Shown: positions 34,126 to 45,511, counted from the stretch's first letter. The stretch: DNA of 64,000 bases from Streptococcus mitis (GCF_000722685.1 NZ_JPFV01000012.1:186001-250000); one strand, 5' to 3'. Made by a program: numbers and translations. Notes: generated by a model not told the origin, from the sequence alone.

Positions 34126-34950
34126 TTACCATTTTTCTGCAAAAAATCTCAGACAGTCTGGTAAGTTCTCCGACCAAGGGATTTCACTGTGGATAGCACC
34201 AGACTGAACTTTCAAGACAAGATTATCCAGATGAACTCCCCCAGCAATCAAATCATGGTAATAGCGTAGCGACGAGTCGATATAGGCTTGTTTGATATTA
34301 CCAGCCATCAGGGTCTTGTCTGTATCATCCGCTTCTTCTGTTCCCACATAGATAAAGATGCGCTGGTCAGGAGATAGTTTCTGGCGACCGATATAGCGGT
34401 TAAAGGATTCTTGGTGGAGCCAGTTTGCAGATGAAAAGACACCTAGACAACCAATTTGGTCTTGGTATTCCAAACCGATAAACTGGGTAATATTGCCACC
34501 TAGAGAGGAACCAATCATAGCCGTATGCTGGCGATCAGCTTTTGTACGGTAGGTCTCATCGATAAAAGGCTTGACCACTTCCATGACAAACTCGGTATAC
34601 TCCACACCCTTACCGCCAAACTGCTGGCCTGGAATAGGAGATTCTTGGAACTTCCAAGCCGCATACTCATTCATCCGCCCCATGCCATCATTGTCAATAG
34701 CAACGACAATCATGCGACTGATATCAGGATTTCGTTTAATGGCTGGAATAATCTTCCATGAGTGACCAATAAAGGATTCTTTACTATAAAAGACATTTTG
34801 CCCGTCATGAAAGTAAACCACAGGATAGGAACGATCCGTGTCTTTTTCATAATCTTTAGGAAGAAGAGCACGCACACGGCGCTCCTTACCAGTATAAGGA
34901 ACCTTGAGTTTGTGTTCTTTCATTTTTAAATAAAAGTAGGATTGATTCAT
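34126..34950 (-). CDS. Esterase-like alpha/beta hydrolase (PF00756 type)
   Basis: A 274-aa second member of the esterase family in this operon. PVVYFHDGQNVFY near the oxyanion region, nucleophile elbow MIGSSLGGNITQF (Ser about 132), catalytic His likely in SGAIHSEIPWSE (about 257). ATG at 34950 (MNQSYFYL) is preferred over an upstream TTG at 34974; GAGAG lies 10 bp before it. Sequence differs clearly from the next gene, so the pair may act on different steps. Substrate unknown. Confidence 0.8.
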   Translation of the reverse strand: MNQSYFYLKMKEHKLKVPYTGKERRVRALLPKDYEKDTDRSYPVVYFHDGQNVFYSKESFIGHSWKIIPAIKRNPDISRMIVVAIDNDGMGRMNEYAAWKFQESPIPGQQFGGKGVEYTEFVMEVVKPFIDETYRTKADRQHTAMIGSSLGGNITQFIGLEYQDQIGCLGVFSSANWLHQESFNRYIGRQKLSPDQRIFIYVGTEEADDTDKTLMAGNIKQAYIDSSLRYYHDLIAGGVHLDNLVLKVQSGAIHSEIPWSENLPDCLRFFAEKW

Positions 34951-35003
34951 TGTCAGAAAACTCTCTATATTCAAAATTTTATATCATTATATCATAAAAA
35001 TAG

Positions 35004-35052
35004 AAAAAAAGTCAGTTTTGCTTCCATTTTTGGATTAAAAACTAACTTTTTC
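35004..35052 (-). terminator. thiI terminator
   Basis: On the minus strand AAAAAGTTAGTTTT ... AAAACTGACTTTTTTT, a long hairpin about 35 bp after the thiI stop. Confidence 0.8.
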
Positions 35053-35085
35053 ATTTATTTTTCTAAATTCTTTTGGATTTTCTGA

Positions 35086-36300
35086 TTAGAGGAGATTGTC
35101 AATCAAGTCATCGACTTCATCTTTTTCAGTTTGAGGTGTAATCTCAGTAATCATAATCCCTGCCACCGCTCGCTCAACTAAGCCCTTAACATCCATCCGT
35201 TTTTCATACTGCTCTGCATTTTTAATTTTAGGATTTGTCTTAGGACGGTCAGGTGCAAAAATCGTACAGCAGTCTTCAAAAGGCTGGATAGAAATATCAA
35301 AGGTATCGATTGCTTGGGCGATGTCAATGATTTCCAACTTATCCATAGTCACCACAGGACGAATGATTGGAGTGCTGGTCACAGCGTTGATAGTCTGCAT
35401 GCTTTCCAAGGTCTGACTAGCTACTTGACCAAGACTTTCCCCATTGATGATAACCAAACCATTTCGTTCCTCACGAATACGATCGGTAATCCGCATCATA
35501 AAACGGCGTGTCAAGGTCATAAGATAGGCTTCTGGCGCTTTAGCCTTAATTTCTTCTTGAATCTCTGTAAAAGGCACTTCGATAAACTGGATATTTCCGC
35601 CAAACTTGGTCAATTTACGAGTCAAATCTTGAGCTTTTTTAAGGGCACCAGGACTCGTGTAAGGTGGGCTAGCAAAGTGAACTGCCTCAATATCTACCCC
35701 TCGTTTAAGAGCTAGATAACCCGCCACAGGTGAATCAATTCCTCCTGACAACATGAGCATGCCTTTACCAGAACTTCCCACAGGTAATCCTCCTGCTCCA
35801 CGAAAGGTTTCATAGGAAATATAAGCCGCTTCCTCACGAATCTCAACCTGAAGATTAATATCTGGATTTTTCATCTGAGCTTTCACGTTTGGAATAGCCT
35901 TGAAAACAGCACTACCAAGAGTTTGGTTGAGTTCACGACTATCAAGTTCAAAGGTGTGGTCGCTACGCTTACCAGTGATTTTAAAGGTCATTCCTTCCTT
36001 GTAAGTTTCTTTCATAATCTCTTGGACAGCAGACTTAAGAACTTCCACAGACTTTTCAACCTTATAAACGGGAGAGAAGTTTTGAATTCCAAATACTTGT
36101 TTGAGCGATTCTGCTACTGCGGTGTAATCAGCTCCATGGAGGTAAGCGTGGGCACGGTCGCGATCTGCTGTCACTTTTACTTGGGGATAGATAGACAAAA
36201 CGTCTGAAATATTATTGCGAAGTTTATTGATGAAACGCATACGATTTTTGTGTTTGGTTGATAATTCTCCGTAGCGAATCATAATTTCTGAATACTGCAT
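35086..36300 (-). CDS. thiI: tRNA 4-thiouridine synthase
   Basis: A 404-aa ThiI. N-terminal ferredoxin-like and THUMP domains (about 1-165), then the PP-loop [20 protein letters not shown] (about 180-199) that adenylates U8 of tRNA. No C-terminal rhodanese domain, so sulfur is probably delivered to an internal Cys ([11 protein letters not shown]). It receives sulfur from the NifS-type desulfurase encoded 9 bp upstream, a classic pair. ATG at 36300 follows GATAGGAGCATTT. Confidence 0.95.
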   Translation of the reverse strand: MQYSEIMIRYGELSTKHKNRMRFINKLRNNISDVLSIYPQVKVTADRDRAHAYLHGADYTAVAESLKQVFGIQNFSPVYKVEKSVEVLKSAVQEIMKETYKEGMTFKITGKRSDHTFELDSRELNQTLGSAVFKAIPNVKAQMKNPDINLQVEIREEAAYISYETFRGAGGLPVGSSGKGMLMLSGGIDSPVAGYLALKRGVDIEAVHFASPPYTSPGALKKAQDLTRKLTKFGGNIQFIEVPFTEIQEEIKAKAPEAYLMTLTRRFMMRITDRIREERNGLVIINGESLGQVASQTLESMQTINAVTSTPIIRPVVTMDKLEIIDIAQAIDTFDISIQPFEDCCTIFAPDRPKTNPKIKNAEQYEKRMDVKGLVERAVAGIMITEITPQTEKDEVDDLIDNLL

Positions 36301-36308
36301 AAATGCTC

Positions 36309-37451
36309 CTATCTTACTTTTCTAGTTTGATTGTAAATTAATTTTAGCTTGGTTAAAAACTGCTCGACCTGACTCATATCATTTTCTAGGTCAAGACTCA
36401 GACGAACTGCTGACTGGGCCTTATCCTTATCCACTCCCATGGCAATCAAGGTGCCGGCAGGTTTCCCAGCCTTGGACGAACAAGCAGAGGTCGTTGAAAT
36501 GAAAATATCATAGTTTTCAAAGGCGTGAACGATAACTTCACCACGAACACCTTTGATTCCAAAAGTCAGGATATGAGGGGCAAAGTCTTCCTCATCTGAA
36601 AAGACAAAAATATCTGGATAGTCCAGAAGAGCTTGGCGAATAACAGATTTCATCTGCCCTGTCTTGCTCGTAAAGATATCTAACTTTTCCATAGACAAGC
36701 GGAGGGCCTTGGCTGTCGCTGCAATCCCTGCTACATTTTCAGTTGTCGAACGATAATCACGCTCCTGACCACCACCTGTTAAAAGAGGCGTAATCTTCTT
36801 GCCAGACTTGATATAGACAAAACCAACACCTCGAACACCATGAAACTTATGACTAGAGAAGGTCGCAAAATCCACTCGTTCTATCAGATACTTTTCAGTT
36901 GGAATCTTAGCAAGTGCCTGAACAGCATCAACGTGGAAAGTAATAGTCGGCTTGTCTGCCAAGAGTTCTGAAATAGCCTCAATGGTCTGGATAGAGCCGA
37001 TTTCATTGTTTACAGCCATGACAGAAATTAGGATTGTATCAGGTCGTATCAAAGCTCCTAGAGCCTCAACATCCACAAATCCTTTCTCATCAACTGGAGC
37101 AAAATCCACTTCAAATCCTTGACTTTTCAACCAGAGGGCTGACTCTTTGACTGCTGGATGTTCAATGGCTGATACGATGATGTGCTTGCCAAACTTGGCT
37201 TTTTCAAAGGCCACACCCTTGATGACCCAATTATCTCCTTCTGTCCCACCAGAGGTAAAAAAGATTTCATCGCTTTTCTTACCGATTAAATCTGCAATCT
37301 GTTGGCGGGAAGCATCTAAGATTCGTGTTGCCTGGTCTCCCAAACGATGGAGACTAGATGGATTTCCTAAAATTTTTGAAGCCACCTGCATATAGGTTTC
37401 AATGGCTTCAGAATAGGGCTTGGTCGTCGCTGAATTATCAAAGTAAATCAT
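36309..37451 (-). CDS. Cysteine desulfurase, IscS/NifS family (partner of ThiI)
   Basis: A 380-aa group I cysteine desulfurase. [12 protein letters not shown] at the N terminus, PLP lysine in [14 protein letters not shown] (about 200-213), catalytic Cys in [14 protein letters not shown] (about 328) within the long flexible loop of group I. Distinct from the SufS in this window; its place upstream of thiI points to tRNA thiolation. Promoter TTGTCG-17-TACAAT with TGA extension lies about 45 bp upstream. Confidence 0.93.
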   Translation of the reverse strand: MIYFDNSATTKPYSEAIETYMQVASKILGNPSSLHRLGDQATRILDASRQQIADLIGKKSDEIFFTSGGTEGDNWVIKGVAFEKAKFGKHIIVSAIEHPAVKESALWLKSQGFEVDFAPVDEKGFVDVEALGALIRPDTILISVMAVNNEIGSIQTIEAISELLADKPTITFHVDAVQALAKIPTEKYLIERVDFATFSSHKFHGVRGVGFVYIKSGKKITPLLTGGGQERDYRSTTENVAGIAATAKALRLSMEKLDIFTSKTGQMKSVIRQALLDYPDIFVFSDEEDFAPHILTFGIKGVRGEVIVHAFENYDIFISTTSACSSKAGKPAGTLIAMGVDKDKAQSAVRLSLDLENDMSQVEQFLTKLKLIYNQTRKVR

Positions 37452-37589
37452 GTTTTCTCACGCTTTCTAAAATCACTCTTTCTATTGTATCATGAAACGG
37501 AGCCTGCGACAAGAATAGGCAATTCCTCTTTTTTTAAGATTTTTTTAAAGAAATGCGGTATAATAAATTTTAATTAAAGGAGAGAATGT

Positions 37590-38021
37590 ATGTCTAATTA
37601 TCGTAGAACTTCAAAACCAAAAACAGAACACATCAAAAAAGGCTTTACAGTCTTTCAAAAAACCGTTGCTACTATTGGTAGTATCCTTGGCTTGATTACC
37701 GCAAGTATCACTATCATGAACGCCTTGGATAATAACAAAAATACTAAAAAAGAACCTACGACAAGCCAGACGACAACAATTGTCAAAGAAATTCAAAAGG
37801 AAGCCCCTCAGGAAAACACTCGTCCCAATAAGGAAAATAACACTTCTCAAGAAAAAACACAGCAAGAAGAAACACCACAATCTAGTGTCAAGGAAGAGAA
37901 AAAAGAAGAGCAGAAAACAGCAACTCAGGACTCTACTACTCCTGCTCCAAGTAAAGCTACCACTGAAAATGAAAAACAACCCAATACTCCAACTTCAGAA
38001 AATAAAAGCAATCCTCAGTAA
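37590..38021 (+). CDS. Membrane-anchored protein with Lys/Thr/Gln/Glu-rich tail
   Basis: A 143-aa protein with a basic N terminus (SNYRRTSKPKTEHIKKG), one membrane helix about 27-45 (TVATIGSILGLITASITIM) and a low-complexity, disordered outside tail rich in Lys, Thr, Glu, Gln and Pro. It resembles the streptococcal DUF6556 group, an assignment I hold loosely. ATG at 37590 follows AAAGGAGAGA, with TATAAT at 37559-37564. Divergent from the iscS-thiI pair. Function unknown. Confidence 0.72.
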   Translation: MSNYRRTSKPKTEHIKKGFTVFQKTVATIGSILGLITASITIMNALDNNKNTKKEPTTSQTTTIVKEIQKEAPQENTRPNKENNTSQEKTQQEETPQSSVKEEKKEEQKTATQDSTTPAPSKATTENEKQPNTPTSENKSNPQ

Positions 38022-38358
38022 GCACTTGATTTAAGAAAAAATTAACTCAAAAATAAAACTACACAGTCTCTCTTTGTATAATTGATGTTTTAGAGGGTAG
38101 TTTCTTGACCAATTTTATGAGATTCATACTCATAAAATTGAAACCTAGCTATGTTGTGATAACTTATTTGTCTCTAACATAAACTTTGCACGCGCCAACA
38201 ATACTCTCTCATCTGCCCCAAGGGGGGCAAGATCCATTTTTCATTCACCTTATATTCGAAATTCTTCTTCATGCAGAAATTAGTAAGCCTTTTACATCTA
38301 ACATAAATAACCTAGTTCAACCACTTCATAGGCATTACTTCCTGTTTTATTCTTATTT
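38022..38358. other. Gene-free stretch
   Basis: No supported gene. One hairpin, ATTTTATGAG..CTCATAAAAT (about 38113-38139), may end the upstream plus-strand gene. Apparent ORFs here run into the BOX element and are not credible. Confidence 0.45.
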
Positions 38359-38463
38359 CATACTCTTCGAGAATCTCTTCAAACCACGTCAGCATCGCCT
38401 TACCGTACTCAAGTATAGCTTGCGGCTAGTTTCCTAGTTTGCTCTTTGATTTTCATTGAGTAT
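38359..38463 (-). repeat. BOX element (minus orientation)
   Basis: Reads TACTCTTCGAGAATCTCTTC (boxC reversed) to TTTGATTTTCATTGAGTA (boxA reversed), with core TAGCTTGCGGCTAGTTTCC. About 105 bp; boxB absent or vestigial. Confidence 0.9.
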
Positions 38464-38486
38464 CAATTATAAACCATGGCATAATA

Positions 38487-38524
38487 AAACGAGCATATCC
38501 AACTGATACAATGCTCGTTTTTTT
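38487..38524 (-). terminator. Terminator of the GDPD gene, possibly bidirectional
   Basis: AAAACGAGCAT ... ATGCTCGTTTTTTT, an 11-bp perfect stem with A/T runs on both sides, 28 bp past the GDPD stop. Confidence 0.82.
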
Positions 38525-38551
38525 GCTATTTTAGAGGTGGTTTTTTGCTTA

Positions 38552-40315
38552 CTAAAAATTAAAGAATTCCATGGCCTGTTTGAAAAGCAATTCAGTATAC
38601 TCTGGGTCTTCTTGGGCAATGGTAACTTGCTCTTGAATCATTTCCAAGTCATCTGTTATCATGCCATCAGCTCCTAACTGAACAGATTTATCAAAGGACT
38701 CTGAACTATTAATGGTCCACACATACAATTTCTGATCGGTATTCCAAAGCTTGTTGACAAAATTTTCATCTAAAGTTGAATACTCCATGGTGTAACCTGT
38801 AGCTTTCGTTCTTGGGAAAATACTATTGTAAGGTAGGATGAAATAGACTGGAATTTGTGAATCGTAGGATAAAATCTGGTCAATCACATGGTAGTCCAAG
38901 GATTGCATTTGGTGACCATTCTGCTTAAGAACAGTTCCATATTTTTCCATAAAGCGTTTCATCATATCTGGGCTGTCTTTTCGACTGGTTTTTATCTCAA
39001 TGAGGAGTTTTTGATGCAATTCATTGGCTTTGTTGAGATAGTCATCAAAACTAGACACCTTGCTATGATAACCATTTTCTGAAATATCGAGTTTAGTTAA
39101 TTCATCTAAGGTTAAATCTTGGGGATTGGCATTGACTCCTGTCAGATTCTTGATATTGGCATCATGCATCATGACAAACTGGCCATCTTTGGTTTCCTGA
39201 ACATCCGTCTCAACAAAGTCTGGACTTAGTTGGGCTGTCCTTTCTAAAGATTGGACGGTATTTTGGACACCATTCTTATTAGATACTCCTCTGTGAGAGA
39301 TAATTAAAGGTTTATTGGCGACTGGAGCTTCTAAATAAACATAACCCTCAAGAGCGAAAAAGATAGTAGCACAGCCCATCACTCCCCATCTCATCCAGTG
39401 GTCTTTTTTTCTCCTTGGTGTGATTTCAAGTTCTTCTCCTGTTATGAAGGAAACAAACTTAATGAGAAAGTAAGTCAAGACTATATAGTGGAAATTCTTT
39501 ATTAAAACAAAGTTGATAATTCCCAGTACAAGAGATTCCTTATGAGTCAGACCATCCATCAGTGCCTGACTTGCTAATATTGGAATCAATAAAAGAATGA
39601 AAAATAGGTAGGTTTTGACGACAATCCAAAGTAAGTTCCAAGTATAAAACCAGGAGTGCTTTCTTGTCTTCTCTAGACTGTATCTGACTGCTTCTTTGAC
39701 TGCTTTCTTCTCAAATAAAAGCTGAGGTAGGGCAAACATGAAACGCACTGAAATGTAAAATAGAAGTAAAGCTAGAATAGTAACCACTATACCTACTAGC
39801 CAATACTTGTCTTCTACATAATCAACGATAAAGTCTGGAATGACAATTTTATTTAGGTAGTAAATCTTTAAAATCTTTCGAATCAATGGAAAGAGCATCA
39901 TGACGTAAAAGAAAATAAAGGCCATTTTGGAAAGCGTCACTTGCTTCATAAACAAGAAACTTTGGCGAAAGACCTTACGACTGTACTCCAGCAAGGTCCT
40001 TTTTTCATGGCATAATAAATGCCGAGCACCAATAAAGAGAAGCCCTATCTGGTAATAGGCGATCAATAAATTAACAATTACCAGAACAAATAAAGCAAGA
40101 CTAATAAAAGGTGAGCCCGTTATAATGGCAAAAATATTGTTGTAGGAAAGAAAGAGATAGCCTGTCTGACGAAGTAAAAGTCCAGCAATCCAAGAATTTG
40201 ATGGTAACCAGACAAACTCAATCATCATGAAAGTCAAGAAGAAAAGAAAGAGTATTTTATCTAGATTAAAGTATATCTGCTTAAAACCTAGATTTTTAGG
40301 TTTTTCAGGTTTCAT
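38552..40315 (-). CDS. Membrane glycerophosphodiester phosphodiesterase
   Basis: A 587-aa protein. The N-terminal part (about 15-320) holds about eight membrane helices of the glycerophosphoryl diester phosphodiesterase membrane domain. From about 335 a GDPD TIM barrel faces outside: PLIISHRGVSNKNGVQNT, FVETDVQETKDGQFVMMHD (catalytic HR, E-x-D and H) and LLIEIKTSRKD. It hydrolyses glycerophosphodiesters, from lipids or teichoic acids. ATG at 40315 is chosen (AGGAG 5 bp upstream) over an in-frame GTG six bases earlier. Confidence 0.9.
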   Translation of the reverse strand: MKPEKPKNLGFKQIYFNLDKILFLFFLTFMMIEFVWLPSNSWIAGLLLRQTGYLFLSYNNIFAIITGSPFISLALFVLVIVNLLIAYYQIGLLFIGARHLLCHEKRTLLEYSRKVFRQSFLFMKQVTLSKMAFIFFYVMMLFPLIRKILKIYYLNKIVIPDFIVDYVEDKYWLVGIVVTILALLLFYISVRFMFALPQLLFEKKAVKEAVRYSLEKTRKHSWFYTWNLLWIVVKTYLFFILLLIPILASQALMDGLTHKESLVLGIINFVLIKNFHYIVLTYFLIKFVSFITGEELEITPRRKKDHWMRWGVMGCATIFFALEGYVYLEAPVANKPLIISHRGVSNKNGVQNTVQSLERTAQLSPDFVETDVQETKDGQFVMMHDANIKNLTGVNANPQDLTLDELTKLDISENGYHSKVSSFDDYLNKANELHQKLLIEIKTSRKDSPDMMKRFMEKYGTVLKQNGHQMQSLDYHVIDQILSYDSQIPVYFILPYNSIFPRTKATGYTMEYSTLDENFVNKLWNTDQKLYVWTINSSESFDKSVQLGADGMITDDLEMIQEQVTIAQEDPEYTELLFKQAMEFFNF

Positions 40316-40323
40316 AGGCACTC

Positions 40324-40914
40324 CTAGTCAAATAATTGAGACAAGTCTAAGCCTCCAAAAGGATTGTTCGATAGGCTACTTCCTGTCCCTAATAATTCTC
40401 TAGCTTGATCCGACTCTAGAAAGGACTCGTAAACACGCGCCGTCATTCGTGCATCCTCTAAACTATTATGGGACTGACCTTGAAATCCAAGAAATGAGGC
40501 AACGGTTTGCAATTTGAGATTGGCAATACCATGTAAATCCGAACTCCGACGTTCAAAAGCTTCATCATACAGATCTACCTTGTACTGCTGGCTGTAGTCT
40601 AAACCATGTTCTGCTAGAATAGGCAAATCACTTTTAGCAGCATTGTATCCTACCATCGGTAAAGAACCCACAAACTCTTGGAAATCTTTTATAACTTTCT
40701 CCACTGGAGGAGCATCTTTTAAGATCTCAGCCGTAATCCCAGTCAAACCATTGATAAAGCTTTTTAGAGGTACATTGGTATGAACATAGGAATCATAGGC
40801 ATCGATTTCCTGTCCATCTCTAAAATGCACTGCCGATACTTGAATCAAGTGTGTTTGTCCTTCGTGCTGATTAAATTCTAAGTCAAAAGCAATGTACTCT
40901 TCTAATCGTTCCAT
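40324..40914 (-). CDS. DEDDh 3'-5' exonuclease (DnaQ-like)
   Basis: A 196-aa exonuclease with motifs ExoI FDLEFNQHEG (Asp/Glu), ExoII VGYNAAKSDLPIL and ExoIII HNSLEDARMTARVYE (DEDDh His/Asp). A single-domain protein, similar to PolC exonuclease, probably in DNA repair or RNA turnover. ATG at 40914 follows AAGAGAGGTATAGA. Its stop is 8 bp before the GDPD start, so the two are co-transcribed. Confidence 0.85.
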   Translation of the reverse strand: MERLEEYIAFDLEFNQHEGQTHLIQVSAVHFRDGQEIDAYDSYVHTNVPLKSFINGLTGITAEILKDAPPVEKVIKDFQEFVGSLPMVGYNAAKSDLPILAEHGLDYSQQYKVDLYDEAFERRSSDLHGIANLKLQTVASFLGFQGQSHNSLEDARMTARVYESFLESDQARELLGTGSSLSNNPFGGLDLSQLFD

Positions 40915-41021
40915 TCTATACCTCTCTTCTACTATCTCTCTTCTTATTCTATTTGAGCAACTATACTATTTAGAAACAAAAGAAGCCATCAGGTTAGCAT
41001 TTAACCTAAACAGCTCCTTGA

Positions 41022-41513
41022 TTATCCTCCAAATAAACGAGCAAAAAAGCCTTTCTTAGTGGATTGGACTTCTTCTTTTGCTTGGTCCAGCTCTAGCTTG
41101 AGATTTTCTTGATCCTTCATGGCTTGAAGAGTCAATTGTTGCTGCTGATCTAGTTGTTTGTCTTTCTCAGCAATCTGACGGTCTTTGATGCGCATCTGCT
41201 CATCTTTTTCTGATAGCTGACGATCCTTGGCTTTTAATTGTTCATAAAGACGGAGAATTTCTGCATTCTTCTCATCAACTAGAATCTCCATCAGTTCACG
41301 TTGCTTGACATCTTCACTGACAGGCTCATCTTCAAAAATCGTTTTTTTATAGATTTCTTCTAGCTTAATCAAGCCGCTTCTAGTAACTACTGTTACCCCT
41401 TTGTCATTTTTATCTGTGTCTTCTTCTGGTAATTCTTTGACACGGTTATTGATTGCTTGGCGAGATAATCCTAAGACCTCTGCAATCTCACTGACGGTCA
41501 TTTCAATACTCAT
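41022..41513 (-). CDS. rocS: RocS chromosome segregation regulator
   Basis: A 163-aa protein with an N-terminal winged/HTH DNA-binding segment (TVSEIAEVLGLSRQAINNRV, about 6-25), a long coiled coil about 80-150 (KDRQLSEKDEQMRIKDRQIAEKD) and a C-terminal amphipathic helix KKGFFARLFGG that anchors it to the membrane. This architecture matches pneumococcal RocS, reported to link chromosome segregation with capsule synthesis and division. ATG at 41513 follows CAGAGGATATT. Neighbours mtnN, macP and glmU also fit the pneumococcal order. Confidence 0.88.
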   Translation of the reverse strand: MSIEMTVSEIAEVLGLSRQAINNRVKELPEEDTDKNDKGVTVVTRSGLIKLEEIYKKTIFEDEPVSEDVKQRELMEILVDEKNAEILRLYEQLKAKDRQLSEKDEQMRIKDRQIAEKDKQLDQQQQLTLQAMKDQENLKLELDQAKEEVQSTKKGFFARLFGG

Positions 41514-41589
41514 AATATCCTCTGAAACGTTTTCTAGCTTTTCTTTACTTAAATCTTATCATAAGCTAGAAAAACTGTCAAATTTTCGC

Positions 41590-42282
41590 TTAATCTAAAG
41601 CCTTCAAAAAGGCTAATAAGACTTGGGCAGAGCGACGTCCAGCTTCGATAATAAACTCATCAAAAGAGATGTTTGCTTCATGGTTGGCATTATCACTCAT
41701 AGCTCGGATGACTAAGACTGGAAGATTAAGGGCATGCGCTGCCTGAGCAATAGCTGCCCCCTCCATCTCAACAGCCAAAACATCTGGGAAATGGGACTTA
41801 ATCGCTTCTATCTTATCATTTCCTGCAACAAAACTATCTCCTGTAGCAATCAATCCAAGATGCCATTTTTGGTCCAATCGAGATAAACTTTCTTGAATTT
41901 TAGCAACAAAAGTTTTATCTGATTCGAAATAAAGCGGTTGTTGCGCCATTTGTCCATAAGCATATCCAAAAGCTGTAACATCCACGTCATGATAGGCTAA
42001 TTTGTCAGCAATCACAACATCTCCAACAGAAATACCCTCTGCTACTGCCCCAGCAGATCCTGTGTTAATCAAAGCATCCACTTGGAAATGATCAGCCAAA
42101 ATCGCCACACTCATAGCAGACATGACTTTACCAATTCCACTCTCTACGAGAACGACTTCATGAGAGGCAATGCTTCCTGTGTGATAGGTATTCCCCAAAA
42201 CAACTTGCTCCTGGGCATTTTCTAAATGCTGGACCAGATACGCCAGTTCTTCTGGCATAGCCGCAATAATTCCTATTTTCAT
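41590..42282 (-). CDS. mtnN: 5'-methylthioadenosine/S-adenosylhomocysteine nucleosidase
   Basis: A 230-aa MtnN (Pfs). Cleaves MTA and SAH to adenine, supporting methyl recycling and AI-2 precursor formation. Motifs: KIGIIAAMPEELAYL, NTGSAGAVAEG, GDVVIAD and VEMEGAAIAQAAHAL (purine/ribose site), with catalytic Asp in IRAMSDNAN. ATG at 42282 follows AAAAGGAATTGAA. Confidence 0.95.
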   Translation of the reverse strand: MKIGIIAAMPEELAYLVQHLENAQEQVVLGNTYHTGSIASHEVVLVESGIGKVMSAMSVAILADHFQVDALINTGSAGAVAEGISVGDVVIADKLAYHDVDVTAFGYAYGQMAQQPLYFESDKTFVAKIQESLSRLDQKWHLGLIATGDSFVAGNDKIEAIKSHFPDVLAVEMEGAAIAQAAHALNLPVLVIRAMSDNANHEANISFDEFIIEAGRRSAQVLLAFLKALD

Positions 42283-42298
42283 TTCAATTCCTTTTCTA

Positions 42299-42610
42299 TT
42301 ACAAAAGTTTCATTGCTAAGACAAGCAAAATCAAGAGAAAGATAACTGCAAATAAGATTTTATTTAACTTAGAATTGAAGACATTTCTCTTGGTATTTTC
42401 AATGCGACGGCTTTTATGAATAAACGGTTCGACCTGAATCTTCAAGGTTTCCTGGCTAAAACCATGTTCCTTAGGATTAGCATAACCAAAACGGGAAGAA
42501 GAAGTTGGTAAAATCTTTGTCTCCTCATCATCTAGCAAAGGAGGACCTGAAATTTTTTCGCCTCTATTAGCTCTTTCAATCATTTCATCCGTTAATAAAG
42601 GTTTACCCAT
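42299..42610 (-). CDS. macP: MacP, membrane-anchored cofactor of PBP2a
   Basis: A 103-aa protein with a cytoplasmic N-terminal part ([34 protein letters not shown]) and one C-terminal membrane helix about 84-101. It matches pneumococcal MacP, reported as an StkP-phosphorylated activator of the class A PBP2a; Thr31 in EETKIL is near the reported phosphosite region. ATG at 42610 with AGAGGAGGTCAGT upstream; an earlier start would overlap the NUDIX gene further. Lies in the glmU-NUDIX-macP-mtnN cluster. Confidence 0.88.
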   Translation of the reverse strand: MGKPLLTDEMIERANRGEKISGPPLLDDEETKILPTSSSRFGYANPKEHGFSQETLKIQVEPFIHKSRRIENTKRNVFNSKLNKILFAVIFLLILLVLAMKLL

Positions 42611-42621
42611 ACTGACCTCCT

Positions 42622-43167
42622 CTATTTTTTGTGCAATTCCCAATACTGAACAGCCATAATTGTCTTGGCATCACAAATATGACCTGATTGGATCAATTCC
42701 TTAGCTTCTTCTAGACTCACTTCAAGGACTTCCAAGGTTTCGTCTTCATCCTGCGGACGCGGATTTTCCACCTTTGTCAAATCGCTTGCTAAGTACAGTT
42801 TTAACTTCTCATTACAAAAGCCAATAGCTGAATAAAAATCGTACAAGAGTTCTAACTTCCCTGTATAGGCTGTTTCTTCCTCTAATTCACGCAGGGCTGC
42901 TGCAACAGGGTCTGTATTTTCTCCTACTTCCAATTTTCCAGCTGGAATTTCGTAAGAGACAGCCTCGATAGCTTTGCGGTACTGCTTGACCAAGATGAGT
43001 TTTTGCTCATCCGTTACGGCTAAAACACAGACAGCTCCATTGTGGAAAATCAAATCGCGTTGGGCAATCCCCTTGCCTTCGGGTAATTCAACCTGATCTT
43101 GAACCAGTTTAAAAATTGGGCCTTGATAGATTTCTTTTCGACTAAGCGTTTTTTCTTCAAATTCCAT
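42622..43167 (-). CDS. NUDIX hydrolase (ADP-ribose pyrophosphatase type)
   Basis: A 181-aa NUDIX enzyme. Complete Nudix box [21 protein letters not shown] followed by ETAYTG (about 96-120), and IPAG-type upstream motif SYEIPAG, as in NudF-like ADP-sugar pyrophosphatases. Soluble. ATG at 43167 follows GTAGGAGTCTGTC, 9 bp after glmU. Substrate class is inferred from overall similarity. Confidence 0.88.
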   Translation of the reverse strand: MEFEEKTLSRKEIYQGPIFKLVQDQVELPEGKGIAQRDLIFHNGAVCVLAVTDEQKLILVKQYRKAIEAVSYEIPAGKLEVGENTDPVAAALRELEEETAYTGKLELLYDFYSAIGFCNEKLKLYLASDLTKVENPRPQDEDETLEVLEVSLEEAKELIQSGHICDAKTIMAVQYWELHKK

Positions 43168-43176
43168 GACAGACTC

Positions 43177-44571
<1,395 letters not shown>

Positions 44572-44673
44572 CTAGAAATTCCCTTTTATTATACCATATT
44601 TCAAATCATTCCGCGATCTTGAATAAAAAATGCTCCAAAGTCCCTTCCCTAACCCATTTTTTGAGTATTTTTT

Positions 44674-44702
44674 TTGATTTTTTTTGATTTTTAAGGTAAA
44701 AT
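44674..44702 (+). promoter_or_regulatory. Promoter eight bases before the GH25 start codon
   Basis: TTGATT (44674-44679), 17 bp, TAAAAT (44697-44702); ATG begins at 44711. Only 8 nt separate -10 and start, and no Shine-Dalgarno lies in that gap. Confidence 0.6.
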
Positions 44703-44710
44703 GATGAAAT

Positions 44711-45511
44711 ATGAGAAAGAAATTTAATCCGCTTATTTTATTTGGTTTTTTTGGGATTATGATTTTTATGTTAATCCTAAATCGCCCCCATTATGAAGAT
44801 CATCCTGTAAAGACAAAATCAAATATTACTCAAATAAAAACCCAGGCATTACATAACTTAGATAAACCGGTAATTGATGTTTCTGGTTGGCAGCGTCCTG
44901 AGGAAATTAATTACGATACTCTGTCCCAAAACATTTCTGGAGCCATTGTTCGCGTCCATAGTGGCGCTCAAACGTCCAAAGAGAACGATGCCTCCTTTGT
45001 TAATGGGGTAGATAAGGCTTTTAAAACCCATATCACTGAGTTTCAAAAACGAAATGTCCCAGTTGGTGTCTATGCTTATTTAGCTGGAAAAAGTGTCCAA
45101 GAAATGGAAAAAGCAGCTGAAGTTTTTTATAATGCTTCATCTCCATACAGTCCAAGTTACTATTGGCTAGACGTGGAAGATAAAACCATGTCCAATATGA
45201 ACGAAGGTGTTGAAGCCTTTCGTGCAAAACTAGAATCACTAGGTGCAAAAAATATCGGAATCTACGTTGGGGTCTACTTCATGGAAGAACACAGTATTGA
45301 TACAGACAAGTTTACGTCTGTTTGGATTCCTTCCTATGGTTCAAATACTGGATTTTTCGAAAGCAAGCCTAATACGGACTTAGATTACGATATCCACCAG
45401 TACACTTCTAAAGGAAAAATTGCCGGCTTTGACCACGATTTGGATATCAACGTCATCTCTTCCCTAAAAAATAAAGAAGAAACCTTTAGAAAACTCTTTT
45501 TAAAACCTTAA
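44711..45511 (+). CDS. Membrane-anchored GH25 lysozyme-like protein
   Basis: A 266-aa protein with an N-terminal membrane helix about 8-24 (LILFGFFGIMIFMLILN) and an extracellular GH25 (Cellosyl/LytC-like muramidase) domain about 55-260: VIDVSGWQ (catalytic Asp), GVYAYLAGKS, YYWLDVEDKT (the DxE motif) and DLDINV at the end. It would cleave glycan strands at the cell surface. A -10 box lies 8 nt before the ATG and no ribosome site is seen, so its mRNA may be leaderless; later Met codons would cut the helix. Confidence 0.85.
   Translation: MRKKFNPLILFGFFGIMIFMLILNRPHYEDHPVKTKSNITQIKTQALHNLDKPVIDVSGWQRPEEINYDTLSQNISGAIVRVHSGAQTSKENDASFVNGVDKAFKTHITEFQKRNVPVGVYAYLAGKSVQEMEKAAEVFYNASSPYSPSYYWLDVEDKTMSNMNEGVEAFRAKLESLGAKNIGIYVGVYFMEEHSIDTDKFTSVWIPSYGSNTGFFESKPNTDLDYDIHQYTSKGKIAGFDHDLDINVISSLKNKEETFRKLFLKP

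Noticed and set aside
38186..38437. 83-codon plus-strand frame
   Set aside because: Its 3' third is BOX sequence; no ribosome site.
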